Shown: positions 10,459 to 20,400 of the stretch, piece by piece | Layout of the letters: each line of letters opens with the position of its first letter | Position numbering within the stretch: the first letter of the stretch is position 1 | NCBI RefSeq assembly: GCF_029227915.1 | Contig: NC_079886.1 | Span: 17,398,501 to 17,462,500, forward strand | Direction of reading: 5' to 3' | From: Hydractinia symbiolongicarpus | Lineage: Eukaryota; Cnidaria; Hydrozoa; Anthoathecata; Hydractiniidae | DNA length: 64,000 nucleotides | Notes under the pieces: model-generated | What the model was told of the DNA's origin: nothing | Seen by the model: only the letters and a program-made list of their open reading frames with translations | Databases searched by the model: none | Program-made: the position numbers and the translations under genes

Positions 10459-11370
10459 CTAATTCAATTTTAATATTTCAGGTTCACTTGTACGGTTAGT
10501 TATATACCCTGCACAAAAATTCTGTATTTTTTGCAGCCGGTTAACTAAGTATTTAGGTAGACTTATACCAAATACTGTATTACCATAATCAATCCTGGAC
10601 AAAATTAATGCTTCAGCTAAATTTTTTATTAAAGGAAACGGTGACAAAGGTTTAAACATCTTTAAGGTCCTTGGAGTACCATACGAACTTTTGAAATGTT
10701 CGTTAACATGCTCGTTCTATTTCAGATTTTCCTGTATCGTTATTCCTAAAAGCTTCATCTTCGATACACGTTGGAGACTTTTTATAAAAGATTTGGTAAG
10801 ATCATGGAGTTGATGAACAAGCGATAATTGTTGCCTTGGAAAGAGCATTGTTTTCGTTTTATTAGATTTTAATATATATGAGGTTGGTCTTCTTTGATCA
10901 GTTTTCATTATTTTTAGAAGAAAATAATTTACAAAGAGGTGGCAAGCCACCGCAATGATGAACTCAACCTGTTAGGTCTTTGGACACAAGCTAGAGGTTG
11001 TACTCCTCCTTTTTACAAGAAATTAAAAAAATATATAAAAAAAAAATAAATAAAAAGGACACAACACATTTGAAAAGATGAACAGAACTTTAACCAAGGG
11101 CAGGTAGGTTTCGATCCATATTTCTCAACCTAAGTACCCTGGATGTCTAGCTGGGTCACCTCGAAGAGGTCCGCGGACGGTCATCAGCAGAAACTAGACA
11201 TCCCTATCTTCCTAAAATTAACTTTGACCCGTTATCAAGTTTTTTAACACAATTATTAATACTCGAGACTTTAAATTTACGATAGAATGTAGTATTATTT
11301 GTAAATTGTATTGTTGCGCAGCGACACTGATTAAATAAGTCACACACATAAATGTTGAATAATGTAGGTC
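10459..11370 (-). pseudogene. CR1/Jockey-like LINE RT C-terminal part, split by a repeat
   Basis: From 11370 downwards the minus strand reads PTLFNIYVCDLFNQC and QFTNNTTFYRK (RT motif region, with the FADD-type box degenerate). The USP-element module follows (11229-10918). The LINE resumes with LKSNKTKTMLFPRQ, KMKLLGITIQENLK and, at 10659-10459, LILSRIDYGNTVFG...NRLQKIQNFCAGYIT. These are the standard post-RT motifs (NxxKTKxM, FKxLGVxI, RIDYGNxxF, LQxVQN) of CR1/Jockey-type LINEs. One stop lies between the two larger blocks. Confidence 0.75.
10918..11229 (-). mobile_element. USP-element terminal module inserted in a LINE
   Basis: A ~312-bp copy of only the 3' module, without tandem units or USP. 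It ends at the constant 3' end (10918) and is cut off at ACTTTGACC (11229). It lies inside the LINE RT frame, in the same orientation as the LINE. Confidence 0.8.
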
Positions 11371-11985
11371 TCAAACATGATCGTTATCATGAAGATGGTT
11401 CCTTTGAGATTGTTCTTTAAACACGAGAGTAACAGGCATAGTATTTGTGTTTTTGGTGCACCATTCACTGTGCATTCTATACATTTCAGCGTAGTTCTTT
11501 CGGAAGATGCTAATACATGACATTGGCAAGACTCGAAAAGTATAAGACTGTGTGTTCAATTACTAGCTTCTCTCGCTGTGTAGATGATTTTTTGCCTGCC
11601 TCTGCCATTTACCCACGGAGCTCCTGTGTCTGTGACATTACTAAAAAAAGTGCAGACTTGTTTCAACTTAATTCCATGTGTGTTAAGAAACACAGTAGAA
11701 CAAACTTTGACTGGTACGCCATTTTAGTCGTTCTTTATATGTGAAGCGGCACTTTTCTAGACATGCTGGTTTGTTTTCCTCTTTTATATCTCTCTTGTTG
11801 TTACTTGACCATCTTTTTTACGTCTCACTTGGTGTGAAAATTCTTGTTCTTGTTCCATTCTTCTGGATGTCGTTTTCGTTTCCTAAGGGTGATAACTGTT
11901 GTTCAGCTAATTTTTTGATAGTGTTGCAAAATAAAATGACATCTTTAGAGGTACAAGATGTACATGAAATTTTTCATGCTTAACA
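11371..11985 (-). pseudogene. Remnant of an uncharacterised transposon-linked gene
   Basis: Broken frames on the minus strand give HPEEWNKNKN, VKVCSTVFLNTHGIKLKQV and later AEMYRMHSEWC. This order matches a repetitive animal family I remember as starting with HPEEWKRN.., then CxKFFLxTLGI, then a YxxWC region, usually linked to a gene with an SDGxxxQYKN motif. A relative of that partner gene is seen at 47-48.5 kb. Heavily decayed. Confidence 0.45.
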
Positions 11986-12600
11986 CAAGATCTAAATTTA
12001 GGCATGTGTGTGATATTTTGAAATATTTGATATTAATAAACAGTAACCTGACATGTCTAACAGGAAGGAACAGGAATGAATAGCATAAGTTTAGCATAAG
12101 TGACAACAACAACAATGACAATACTTTTTGCAGCTTGGTATTGGTGTGTTCAAGTTATATTTCTGTTTTGAAAGCAAAACTACTAAAAGTTCACTGTTAT
12201 AACTGTTAATAAGAATAGTTTTTTAGCTCGCAATATATATACATTGCTGCTTTACAAAAAGAATTCTATGAACATGGCTTCATTTGCAGAATGTTTAAGT
12301 TCTAAACTTGCCCCCAGTAAGGATCGTCAACACTGTTGTCATAACAAAGGCAACAATTTTTAATGCAAGACAATGAGGAGGAATGCCAGAAGGTGTGAGG
12401 GTGTGTCAAAATAATTTTTTCTTTAACAGCGAACAACGCTAATACCTAATCATTAATGAAAAATGAATCCTCATTTGTAGTTGATAGTATCACCGATGAT
12501 GCCATAGTTTCTAGTAAAAGGTCTCTTAACAAAGCAGCAACAATACATTCATTTTGTATCACACATTGGAATGGCGCTTTAATGGTGCCTTGAAAAATTA
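11986..12600. other. No gene seen
   Basis: AT-rich; short closed frames only. Confidence 0.4.
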
Positions 12601-13490
12601 TTCATCCATAACAGGCAAAACACTTTTTCCAAGTTGCAGAAGCCATGCAACAAATTGTTGTTCTCCTGGCCTTGTTCTCGTGTTGCGACACAATCGGAAT
12701 TCCTTTACTAAGTAATGGAGAACTTTTTAAGCCCATGTTCACAACACGAGTTCCTTTTTTTCCTAACAAAAGGTAGTAATTGTGAAATATCACCACCTAA
12801 AAGAGTAATTTTACCTCCAAATGGAAGATCGCTATTACAGCTGTCTTTCAGAGGACATTCAATTGCATGGAAAGCATGCTTAGGAAATATGGAAGCTTCG
12901 TCAAGTAAAAATAGGCTCTTTTGGCGCAACTCTTCCGCCTTAGCAGAAAGCGGGGTTACATTATATGCATCTTTAAAACATCTACCTGTAAGTTCAGAAA
13001 TAAGGTAATACACCTTTACGATAATTCAATTGTACATGCGTTCCAACGGCTCGTTTTACAATATCGGAAAAAGGAGGTAAAAATCGTGTTTTTATGAGAG
13101 TTTGTTAGAGACGAAAGCGTGTTTTTTCCAGTTTTTTAACCTCCATCGTATCAATTTCTTTCAAATTTTCAGGAAACGTTAATAATAATAAGATATAACT
13201 TATGTGTACTTTTCATTGAAAACAAAACGCAGCAACAAAGGTTATCACGAAAAAACGTGTTTTCTCATTAATAAACTCTTATAAAAGTATGATGTTTACC
13301 TCCTCCGATCGCTAAATAAGCTGTGATGGAGTGTTAGTTTTCCCGAATTATCGTAAAGGTGTATTATAGGTAAATGCGTTACCACTACCACCAATACCTT
13401 CTAAATAAAACAAAAGGTTATTTTGGACTGTGTTGATAGCAACATTTAAAACAGCTTCTATAACTGCATCAGGCAGTTCTGTCTGGTTTC
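12601..13490 (-). pseudogene. Helitron Pif1-type helicase fragment with MITE insertion
   Basis: From 13490 downwards the minus strand reads PDAVIEAVLNVAINTVQNN and LLFYLEGIGGSGNAFTY, a degenerate Walker A (GGSGN instead of GGSGK). The MITE 13366-13006 follows. Then come YLISELTG, FLLDEASIFPKHAFHAIE (Walker B, DEAS) and LPFGGKITLLGGDISQLLPF. These are the characteristic motifs of helicases of Helitron transposons. The copy is short, its Walker lysine is lost, and it has no linked Rep domain. Confidence 0.75.
13006..13366. mobile_element. MITE with 22-bp TIRs
   Basis: TAATACACCTTTACGATAAT at the left end and its reverse complement at the right; 361 bp, no coding capacity. It interrupts the helicase fragment between two codons of the P-loop region. 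A TA duplication is possible, but the junction leaves the frame two bases off, so the exact duplication is uncertain. Confidence 0.8.
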
Positions 13491-13878
13491 ATTAAGTTGA
13501 ACCTTTAATTGAGAGACTCTTTTAGCCTCCATAACCACATACGGGCTTTAGAAACGTTTTAGCAACATTGCCATCCACAGTTTTTTTTTTTTTAAAATAG
13601 TTGGAACAAGTAAGCTATGTGTATATTTATAATCAAGAAATAATGGCGAGATTCTCAAAACATGACTTCACTACTCGGCTACCATTATCGAGACCTGGTT
13701 TATGGTTTATTTAATAAAAATCCTTGCTTGAAGGGAGATTTTGCTTAGACGCAAAACTAGAGGGTTGGACCTCTACATTTTACTACCGTTTGGCATTAGA
13801 CATTAGACAAGTATTAGCAATACACAACTTTCCGGTTTCAAAAAATCATGCGCACGCATCTTCATAAATGACGAAATT
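13491..13878. other. No gene seen
   Basis: AT-rich spacer with a T run at 13577-13590. It leads up to the left end of the ISL2EU element. Confidence 0.4.
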
Positions 13879-14007
13879 CATAATGGTAGAATTTTGGTAG
13901 GTAAACACTGCATTTCACCAGAAGACCAAACTTTAAAAACCTGTCAAAAAAATTTAGCTATATTGGAAAATTGATACTCTAATCGAAAGTTCATCAAATT
14001 AGCTGTA

Positions 14008-15787
14008 ATGTCTCGACACTGTGCCGTAACAGGATGTAATAATGGCGATTATTTATTAACAAAATGGCGTAAATCAATATGCAACGTTCATAAGTGTGTC
14101 ATAGTCAAAGTCAATGTTCTTGCGAATCAACCACGTAAGCATTTTTTACATACACTTTTAGTATTTTATTGAAAGAAACTGATTGAAGTTGAAGGAAAAG
14201 GAGTGTTTTATTTCTATTCTAGCTACAGCTAATGTATAGCAGCTAGCTAGAGCTACTAAAGCTGCATAGCCATAATGCATATAAACTTTTATTTTTAATA
14301 GATTGTTTCCATTTCCAACTGAGAAGAAGGATTGTATGATGGGGAAAATCTGGCTACAGATGATAAATCGTATGGATGCAGTAAAAAGAAACAAGTTGTG
14401 GTCTCGAGGAAAGTCTTCTAGAGTATGTTCCAAACACTTTGTTTCACAAAGTCCTACTGATAGTCACCCATTTCCATCATTGCATATGGGTTACAATTGT
14501 AAGCAAAAAGCTGAGACAGTTATGCGTCAGATAAAATCTTCACATAAAATGGAGTCTCCTTTACAAGTTGCTGTTTCCACATTAAAAAATGCAAAGGAGA
14601 AATACGTTACAGAGTTACAGATTGCATCACTAATAGAATTTACCAAGAAGGAAGCACATTTAATAAATTCTGATTATAGTCTTCCAATTATTTCACATAG
14701 TTATTTTTACCTGTTCAAAATGCAACGTCACAACATAAACAGGAAAAGTTACTGTTGCAGCTGACTGTTAAAGCTCTTCTTAACAAAGTCAACATTCTCA
14801 ACAGGCTTAATAAACAGCTGGAAGAGAAAGTAAAAAGCTGTACATGCAATAAACCTGTTAATGAGCTGCTATTAAATTCCGATGAAGATGTTATGTTTTA
14901 TACTGGAATTACTTCCAGAATATTATACGATAAACTATGTTCATATATTACACCATATGTCAAACGTAAATGGAGAGGACTTAAAGAAACCAATATTACC
15001 CTAGTTAGAAAATATAAAAGGACACCAAATAAATCTGGTCCTAAATCAAAGTTATGTGTCAAAGATGAGTTCCTGTTAATGCTAATGAAAATTAGGCTTG
15101 GATTATTAGGGCAAGATTTAGCTCAAAGATTTGGTATTTCTACTATATCTAGTCGCATATTTGCAACTTGGGTAAAAGCAACAGCAAGTGTATTGAAATC
15201 ATTTGTTTACTTTCCTGATTATGGACATATTGCTGCTACAAGACCACCAAGATTCAGAGATGTTCAAAATCTTCATTCAATAGCTGATGGTACTGAAATA
15301 TTCATTCGGACCCCCAAAAATCATATAGCACAACGGCAAACCTGGTATAGTTACAAGCACCATAACACTGATAAAATATTGGTTGTAGTTTTACCTAATT
15401 CTCATATAGCATTTATATCCAAAGCATATAGTGCTTGCATTTCTGACAAAGAATTAACAATACAATCTGGATACTTAGACTTTGTTGAACCATATACAGA
15501 TGTAATGGTTGATAAAGGATTCAATATTGCCGATGAATGTGCAGCTCGCTGTATCAATATAATTGTTCCACCAGGTAAAAGAGGTCAGAGCCAAATGTGA
15601 CAAGCAGATGTTAGAAAAACCACTAAAATTTCAAAGTTGCAAATTGTGGTTGAACAAGTTATTTCTCGTTTGAAAAAGTTTCACCTCATTGCAAAAAAAT
15701 TCCTATAACTCTTTTATGTCACTTAGATGACATGATTATAATTTGTGCAGCCTTATGTAACTTCAAAAAGCTGATATATGGAAAGTA
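14008..15787 (+). pseudogene. THAP-domain DDE transposase of ISL2EU
   Basis: Exon 1 (14008-~14131) encodes MSRHCAVTGCNNGDYLL..KWR, the first Cys pair of a THAP zinc finger, and ends near a GTAAG donor. After the acceptor at 14301 come LFPFPTEKK and SSRVCSKHF (C..H of THAP). A coiled-coil-like stretch follows (14755 on). The catalytic domain has IADGTEIFIRTP (first Asp), YKHHNTDKILV, ISDKELTIQSGYLD and VDKGFNIADE (second Asp). An in-frame TGA at 15598-15600 cuts off the last part, where LQIVVEQVISRLKKF carries the expected catalytic Glu; another shift follows near 15712 before LCHLDDMIIICAALCNF. There is also a frame change near 14750. DDE_Tnp_4 family by motif; inactive as it stands. Confidence 0.85.
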
Positions 15788-15902
15788 AATATATATAATA
15801 AATAACGTAGCTATATAACGTATATACACATTGTTTTAGAATTTATTTACAATTTGAACAAAACCACTCTTCATCTTTAGGTGGAATATTTTCTGATTTT
15901 AT

Positions 15903-18397
15903 TTAAACATAGAAAAAGTGATACGATAGTGGACATTTATCACAACCAATACTGTTTTCGTCAAATGATTTAGGTGCATATGGGATTTCTTTTTTGCAAA
16001 ATCCACAGTAATATTTATTTTCCACTTTAGGTGTCTTGCTGGTGGATTTGTTGTCACAGTTATCTTTGTTCTTTCTTTTCTTTGTGCACTGCTCATCTGT
16101 TACACTTACAATTTTTGTTGATAATAGTTTAGTGAGATTCTTTTTAATCGTTTTTTTGTTGTTTACATTTATGACACTTGTATTAGTTGATATTGTTTCT
16201 GTCACTGCGATAACAAAATCCACTGGTGATGTTAATATTGTATTAGTTTTTACTTTTGAATTAGGAGGTTCTACTTTTATTTTATTGCAATCCACTGTTA
16301 TTTTATTGTTAACATGCGTTTGAAATGTAGGCTCTGATTTTTTTCTTTTTCTTTTTGGAGTTTCTCCAATAATTAAGTTAGATGTTCAAGATGCTATAGG
16401 AATGATATTTACATTATTTATGGAAGTGGTGTACTCATTTTTCTTTTGGTTTTCGTCATCTTCACTATTTTTCTAAGTAGAACATTTAGTTGAACCTTTA
16501 TTGATAATATTTTTATGTAATAATTCAGGTGCTATGTAGTGCGTCCAGAAAATATCTAGTTTTTCTAATAAAGCAGTCCAAAAGTCTTCAACAAATGGAA
16601 TTCTCTCTTGAAAATATCCACAGTGGGTATAAACAAAAAAGTCATAGTAGCTCCGGCCTGTTATACCCATTTGCCCTTCAATTTGAAAATAGTAACTGGT
16701 GTTCTTTTTTAATGTCATCCTTGTTCCTAATTCGTCTGTAACTTCTTGTAAATAAGAGAGATTATTGCCAGTGGGAATTTGATCTTTGATTGAGAACGGG
16801 CATTTTATTTCTACTAACCCTGCTCCACAGCATTCACATTCTACAAGCAAATCAGGAGATGCACCTATATAAGGATATTGCTTCAATACAACAAGACCAG
16901 AGTCTTGTGTTTTAAATTTTTTACGTTTTTTTAATTTAAAAGTTGATATTTTCTTTTTGCATGTGGCTTTAAAGATGTTCCATGTTTTAATGCATGTGTT
17001 GTAGGATTGTCTTTATATCCCATGAGGTCAGAAATTAAAGCATCAGTGGAAACTTTTTTATTTTGGTGATTGAAGTGTGGTAGTTTTTGTAAATACTCTG
17101 TGAAAATTCGATGCAGTGATTCGACCCTTTCTATGACTGTGCCATTCTGAACTTTAATTTTGATTTTTTGTTGCCTCATTGAGATATCTAATATGTTCAT
17201 CAGTATAAACAAGGCTTTTTTTAAATGAAGTAATATTTTGGTCGCTGTCTAGTTTCCTATTTTCTAAAAACGTTTCTGCTTCGGCGGGTAAAGTTAACAA
17301 AGTTATTTCGTTTTCTCTGCCTCTCTAGATATGCTAATGCCTTCCATACATTCCCACAAGGTACTGTCCTTAATGTCGTCTTTAATAACTGCGAATAGTT
17401 CTGTTCTGATGTTATCTTAATTTTGAAGCTTTTTTAGACGACTGGGATCAGATGGTGAAAATAACTTAAACTTTGCTTTAGTTTCAATAATTTTTTGACT
17501 AGCCTCGTGATCTTTCATGTAGTGTAGTTTATCGAAATGTATTTCACTAATCTCTTCAGCTTTTGTATTTACTTTCGTTCCTGAAGGGATGTTCCGTGTA
17601 CATAATGTACTGGTCTTGCCAGGATTAGTCATGCTCGCTCTTACTGCGTATTCAATGCGGAAACACATAGTTGTTATATGACTGCATGCACCATAAAGCC
17701 CAGTGGTACACAAGCAATAAGCACTTATGATTTGACCACCAGGTCAACTTGGATTATCTTTTACAATTATTGCCCAAACAAAGTAGGGTTTGTTGTTGAC
17801 TCTTTGCGAAGGAACTACGCGACATTTGAACATACAAGATTTTGAGTCTTCGCTTATTGTATTTATAAATATGTCACGAACAAACTGACATGCGAAATAT
17901 GTGAACGATTTCCTTTGCTTGTAATCACTTTGCATACGTCTTAGAAAATCAGGCTGTTTCAAGCCGATGTAGTTTGCGATGTCAAGATAATTTAACGAAG
18001 GCCACGAGTTAATGCCACTTTTACTGTGCTCTCCAATCCACCCGTCTTTTAAAACAAGGGGGTCGTCAAATACGGTATCTTTCAACGTCAGTTTACTACG
18101 ATACTCCTCCAAAACGTCTCTCTCTCTCTTCAAGTTCAGGGTCAACATCAATGTTATCACACCAAGCTGCATAAGCTCTGAAATCATTTCAAATACGCTG
18201 ATAAGAAAGTGAAAGAAAAATTTTTATTGAGTTTGTAAATAGACGAAAAAATACCTGGCAGAAAATTAGCTGGTAGTTAGTTCTTCAAAGGATCCATCAG
18301 TGATTTTGTTTCTTACATATAGAAAAGATTTTAAGGCGTTTGTACTCCACAGTTTAAATTTATCTAGGGACATATCCAAATTTATATCATCAGTCAT
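15903..18397 (-). pseudogene. YqaJ-type exonuclease gene of ISL2EU
   Basis: Exon 1 (18397-18255) starts MTDDINLDMSLDKF and continues LWSTNALKSFLYVRNK, a SAP-like N-terminus. Exon 2 (from 18197) covers YLDIANYIGLKQPDFLRR and more; an in-frame TGA at 17744-17746 interrupts it just before CLCTTGLYGACSH, a SWIM-like zinc-binding motif. Further stops follow (17417 and around 17300). The nuclease core at 16886-16473 has YPYIGASPDLL..C, EIKCPF and YYFQIEGQMGI, i.e. the D..ExK..Q arrangement of YqaJ/lambda-type exonucleases. The C-terminus (16295-15903) is lysine-rich with YYCGFCKKE and CDKCPLSYH, a PHD-like finger. Convergent with the transposase; 3' ends are ~115 bp apart. Confidence 0.8.
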
Positions 18398-18949
18398 GTC
18401 ACAAGTGTTTATAGCTAACACGTGAATTCTCAAAAGAGTCACACGTGAAGTTTGTTTTGAAAATTTTCATTTCGCTCTTCGGCATAATTTTGGTTATGTA
18501 AAATGCGCAATCGAAATCTTATTTTGTTTTGAAAAGCAAAAGCCGCAATGGTTAAAAATCATTGATACACTGGTGTAAAGTAAGAGAGATTTGTCATACT
18601 TGCATTGCTTTTTAACAAAAAAAATTATATGGGCTAAAGCACCATTAGTTCCTTTCACGTTATAATTAAGTAGAACAAGATTTTTATGATTGAGAAAATG
18701 AAAAAATGGATAAATATCACATGTAAACATAATTTTTTGAGCGGTCAATCAAGATTTTTCATTCAAAAACGCACAAAAATAATATTTCTTAGTGTTTTTT
18801 CATTGAAAGACCAAGTTCAATCTTTCTTTTGTCTATATTTGTATACGTTTTATATAGTTGCTGACAAGTTTAACTCTCTTTTTGAGATTTTCATAGTTAT
18901 GTAAAATTCACCGTTTTTCGTGTTTACCTTCCAAAAAGCTACCATTATG

Positions 18950-19604
18950 ATTTTTCCATCTGTGGTTACACAGTATGGTTTAGTCTACACGTCTCTTAAA
19001 AACGCTATCATCCAATTTTTCATTTTTCGTCGACCGTGGGTAACCCCGCGAAAGACCTGAAACGAAATTGGCTTCTGTTTGGAGCAGTGCGAATGGTTCG
19101 CTTCGATAAAGTGAAAAGTGCTGTTTGTTCTTTATTGCATGAAAGAAACAACCCAAACAATACGTGTTTAGTTTTATTCAACGTCTTTGACGTCTCTTTT
19201 TCATTTGGTTCTAGAATTTATTTCCGTCCTCCCCTCCTGCTTCCTCATCCAATTGGGGCATTATATTTTTCCTTTCTTCCTGTCAGTTTGCCCCAGACTG
19301 ACCACTGAATAGATCATATTGAAATATAATCATATTAAAATATATAATCTGAAAAATACAAACATCTGCAATATCAATAAAAATTCATGAGGAAAATATT
19401 GAATGCACAACAACAGTTAATATGCAACAACATATAGCTAAAGCTAACTATAACTAACTACACAGTTGGAAAAAGTATACATTTGTGATAATCTGTGAAA
19501 TCAGTAGTGTAGCATAGACTTTATTGTTTGTCGTGTTTGCAACACAGGTTTTATTATCATTCATCAGACAGTTTTCACTAAGAAGGTAGCTAGCAGGACT
19601 AGCA
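18950..19604. other. No gene seen
   Basis: Lies between the ISL2EU right end and the Helentron. A 90-codon frame at 19036-19308 has no family likeness. Confidence 0.4.
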
Positions 19605-20400
19605 GTGATGATCACATTAGAAGCCTATCAAGCCGCAATTGGTACATTTCATTGCTTCTCAAGAAAGTCACCACAAAATCAATTAGCTTCCCTTGTTAGT
19701 TTTGAAACATTTTTAATGATACAAGAATTATTGTCATGGAAGAGTTTCCTTTGTAATTTTCTTATTAGTGCTGTAGTGGTCATTATTGAGTTCAATATTA
19801 ATATGTCATTTTTGAAGTTATTACAATTGCTGGCTGATGGCGATGTGGAAATTAATCCTGGTCCAACATACAAGATTGTTAAATGTGTCCAAGGAACTCT
19901 CAACCAGGCAGATGCAAAATATGGAGAAACTTCGGGTATGCAATGTGTTCCTAATGCATTATTTGCCATTATTTGGTCAGTAATTCACAAGGTCTCACTA
20001 TGGACTAGTTGGGATCTGGACTATATACTAGATAACGGTGATACTATTTTTAAATCTTTGAATACATTTGGTGCCATTTCCTTTGATCAACTCCCAAATT
20101 ACCGTTGAAGGCACACCAGTAATTGTTACGTTTTTGAATCTTATCTCAGGAGAAATAACATTATCTGGAAAAGCATTTCTGAACTTTGATGGTGACCTGA
20201 ACGGACTAATGTTCAGGACAGGAGGCTTCACCACTTCAATATTTCTTTACACAACACAATTCTTTGTATTTAATTCTCACAGTCGAAGTATTGATGGTTC
20301 AGTTGTTGCTGATGGACACTCTCTTTTGATGAAGTTCAAGAGGCTTTGTGATGTGGAGGCCTATATTAGAGACTTTTATTTGCGCAAACAGAGTCTAACT
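19605..20400 (+). pseudogene. 2A peptide plus C76/OTU-like deubiquitinase domain
   Basis: At residues 67-87 (nt 19803-19865) the frame reads MSFLKLLQLLADGDVEINPG followed by P: a classic 2A ribosome-skipping signal (DVExNPG|P). Directly after it begins a protease-like domain with GTLNQADAKYG, GMQCVPNALFAI (candidate nucleophile Cys114), DLDYILDNGD, then after a frameshift near 20100 FFVFNSHSRSIDG and HSLLMKF (candidate catalytic His). This Cys..NSHS layout resembles the herpesvirus-tegument-type (C76) and OTU deubiquitinases found in some Helitrons. The 2A would release the protease from the upstream leader peptide. Deubiquitinase activity is inferred from motifs only. Confidence 0.65.

Larger units (their letters stand above)
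13879..18949. mobile_element. ISL2EU-type DNA transposon, near complete
   Basis: Imperfect ~32-bp terminal inverted repeats: CATAATGGTAGAATTTTGGT at 13879 and, on the other strand, CATAATGGTAGCTTTTTGGA ending at 18949; both continue to GGTAAACAC. The element holds two convergent genes: a THAP-DDE transposase (plus) and a YqaJ-type nuclease with SAP, SWIM-like and zinc-finger parts (minus). That gene pair defines ISL2EU in the repeat literature as I recall it. A two-base AT duplication is compatible with the flanks. Confidence 0.75.
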
